From positions 1 through 13,970 of the forward strand of contig JAKJFV010000013.1 in assembly GCA_022704725.1 (NCBI GenBank): a DNA stretch of 13,970 bases, written 5' to 3'. A program made the translations under genes and the position numbers. A model generated the notes under the pieces. The model searched no databases, was not told the origin of the DNA, and was given only the letters and a program-made list of their open reading frames with translations. The DNA comes from Spirochaetota bacterium (GTDB lineage Bacteria; Spirochaetota; Spirochaetia; Treponematales; Treponemataceae). Below are positions 12,807-13,970 of the stretch, piece after piece. Every line of letters begins with the position of its first letter. The stretch's first letter is position 1.

Positions 12807-13687
12807 CAGTTTCTCCGTTCACCGCAGTAATTATACTCGAAATATTTGACATAATAGCAGAGGTAATATCAGTCTTGTTCATAGAATAAAGATGTATGCC
12901 CCGTACTCCGTTTGTAATTAAGTCTATTATCAGTGGCATATGCAATTCCCGCCTGCTTGAGGGCTTCAGGATTATCAGAAAAGCGGTCGATTATTGTAAG
13001 AAGTTTTCGCGGCATATAGGCATTGGAAAGAGAAATCATTTTTTTTATTTGCGCGGCATTGGTAACAGGCATGATTCCTGCCAGAACCGGAACGTGAATG
13101 CCCTTTGACTGCATGCGGTATAAAAAACTGTAAAGCATATCGTTGTCAAAAAACATCTGTGTTGTTAGAAAGTCGCATCCCGCTTCCACCTTAAACCGTA
13201 AATTTTCAAGGTCTTCATCGCGGTTTTTACTCTCAGGATGCCCTTCCGGATAACAGGCGCCCCCTATGCAGAAGCCGCCCTTTTCTATTAAAAAACGTGC
13301 TAAGTCCGAAGCATGTTTACATTCACAGCTGACACTTTGGGCGCTCTCATCCTGAGGAAAATCTCCTCTGAGAGCCAATATATTTTGAATGCTGCTTTTC
13401 TTCAAGTTTTCTACGATGCCGTCCAGATCGCTTTTACACGATCCGACACAGGTAAGATGTGCTAAAGCAGGTGTATTTCCTTTCCTTTGAAGCTCGGAAG
13501 CAATCTCTGTAGTATACGAACAGGTTGTTCCTCCCGCACCGTATGTTACGCTCATAAAATCGGGGTGAAGCTTACTGAGATCCAAGGCTGTGTTCATGAC
13601 AGAGTCGTAAGAGGAATCCTTTTTAGGTGGAAAAATTTAAAAAGAAACCGACAATTTTTTCCGGTTTAGAATATCAATTATTTTCAT
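12793..13687 (-). pseudogene. metF: Methylenetetrahydrofolate reductase gene metF, inactivated by an in-frame stop and a frameshift
   Basis: Intact MetF reduces methylene-THF to methyl-THF. The original start is ATG at 13687, with GGAG (13693-13696) upstream; translation gives MKIIDILNRKKLSVSF, then TAA at 13639-13637, then IFPPKKDSSYDSV leading into an open frame of 242 codons from 13597. The stop replaces the catalytic Glu of the universal SFEFFPPK motif. The middle is well conserved: TYGAGGTT, HLTCVG, ALRGDFP, GGACYPEGHPES, EAGCDFLTTQMFFDND, GIMPV. After AYATD (about 12930) the frame changes: the uninterrupted frame ends with a non-homologous tail at 12869, whereas the frame beginning ATA at 12930 reads IIDLITNGVRGIHLYSMNK and continues about 40 residues to TAG at 12793, as expected for MetF. 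Two lesions argue for decay; a rare sequencing or assembly fault is the alternative. The internal ATG at 13597 lacks the first strand and the catalytic Glu. Confidence 0.88.
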
Positions 13688-13703
13688 GGTTACTCCGTGT
13701 GTC

Positions 13704-13970
13704 CTAAAAGCGTTTTAAAACGATAGCATCGGACGGACAAATTTCGTGGCAGCAGAAACAGTGCAGACAGTCTTTCTTTTCAATTATAACTTTCTTCCCT
13801 GTTTTATGTTTTTTATCTTCATTAAACGACAAAACCTTAGCAGGGCATATTTCTATACAGCGGCCGCATCTTGTACAGACAGAATGCTTAAACCGCGGTG
13901 TTTTTACAAAGGCAGCCTGAGCTATGGTGTTTACCCAAGACGGCAATATTTTCTGTAAATGCGTCATGCC
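13704..13970 (-). CDS. C-terminal part of a two-[4Fe-4S] ferredoxin-domain protein (DUF362-type), cut by the window edge
   Basis: The 88 visible codons hold two ferredoxin-type clusters: CTRCGRCIEICP and CLHCFCCHEICP, each CxxCxxCxxxCP, which bind two [4Fe-4S] clusters for electron transfer. The preceding part (LQKILPSWVNTIAQAAFVKTPRF) is not a ferredoxin start. It resembles the segment leading into the C-terminal ferredoxin domain of DUF362 proteins, and CxxCxCCHEICP is typical of them. The frame stays open to the last base of the window (a Gly codon precedes the ATG at 13967), so that Met is probably internal and the gene extends leftward in transcription terms beyond the window. It ends 16 bp before the metF start and is likely co-transcribed with metF-metH. 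A role in supplying electrons to MetF or in B12 reactivation is conceivable but unproven. Confidence 0.75.
   Translation of the reverse strand, partial: GMTHLQKILPSWVNTIAQAAFVKTPRFKHSVCTRCGRCIEICPAKVLSFNEDKKHKTGKKVIIEKKDCLHCFCCHEICPSDAIVLKRF

Noticed and set aside
12925..12940. Programmed frameshifting in metF
   Set aside because: No slippery heptamer or downstream stimulatory structure was seen, and a nonsense codon in the same gene makes simple decay the more economical explanation.
12869..13597. A short but functional MetF starting at 13597
   Set aside because: It lacks the first strand with the catalytic Glu, has no ribosome site at the right distance, and its last 18 residues are non-homologous because of the frameshift.

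Overview
The window looks like chromosomal DNA of a spirochaete, most probably a Treponema-type organism. Supporting signs are the moderately AT-rich sequence, several lipoproteins with relaxed spirochaetal lipoboxes (AVFSC, LSSC, LFASC), an export-dependent beta-barrel protein, a RarA ATPase fused to a large extra domain, and a cyclic-nucleotide/ATPase regulatory protein of a kind I associate with spirochaetes. This assignment is inference from content; no rRNA or other marker is present. No tRNA, CRISPR array, insertion sequence or prophage was seen.

Layout. 40-3900 (+): an outer-membrane beta-barrel protein, a lipoprotein and the RarA fusion protein, closely spaced as one operon. 3893-4596 (+): adenylate kinase behind its own extended -10 promoter, ending in a bidirectional terminator. 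4644-5949 (-): one NTF2-like lipoprotein and a tandem pair of 125-residue paralogous lipoproteins, the pair having its own promoter and a hairpin in the mRNA leader. 6060-7961 (-): an acetolactate synthase large subunit (ilvB) preceded by what looks like a complete translational attenuator: promoter, 27-codon Leu/Val/Ile-rich leader peptide, antiterminator arm, and a strong terminator placed just before the ilvB ribosome binding site. 8042-9373 (+): a three-domain regulator (receiver-like, HATPase_c, cyclic-nucleotide-binding). 9370-13970 (-): an operon with, in transcription order, the C-terminal end of a two-[4Fe-4S] protein (cut by the window edge), a metF gene broken by both a nonsense codon and a frameshift, a short metH without a reactivation domain, and a PAP2-like protein.

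How it fits together. Two amino-acid branches are visible. The ilvB unit commits pyruvate to branched-chain amino acids, and its leader should let transcription through when charged Leu or Val tRNA is scarce. The metF-metH unit would normally make 5-methyl-tetrahydrofolate and pass its methyl group to homocysteine, but metF appears inactivated while metH is intact. Most of the remaining genes are envelope lipoproteins and core housekeeping functions (DNA replication rescue, adenylate balance).

The two observations most worth following are the ilvB attenuator (7763-7961) and the doubly broken metF (12793-13687).
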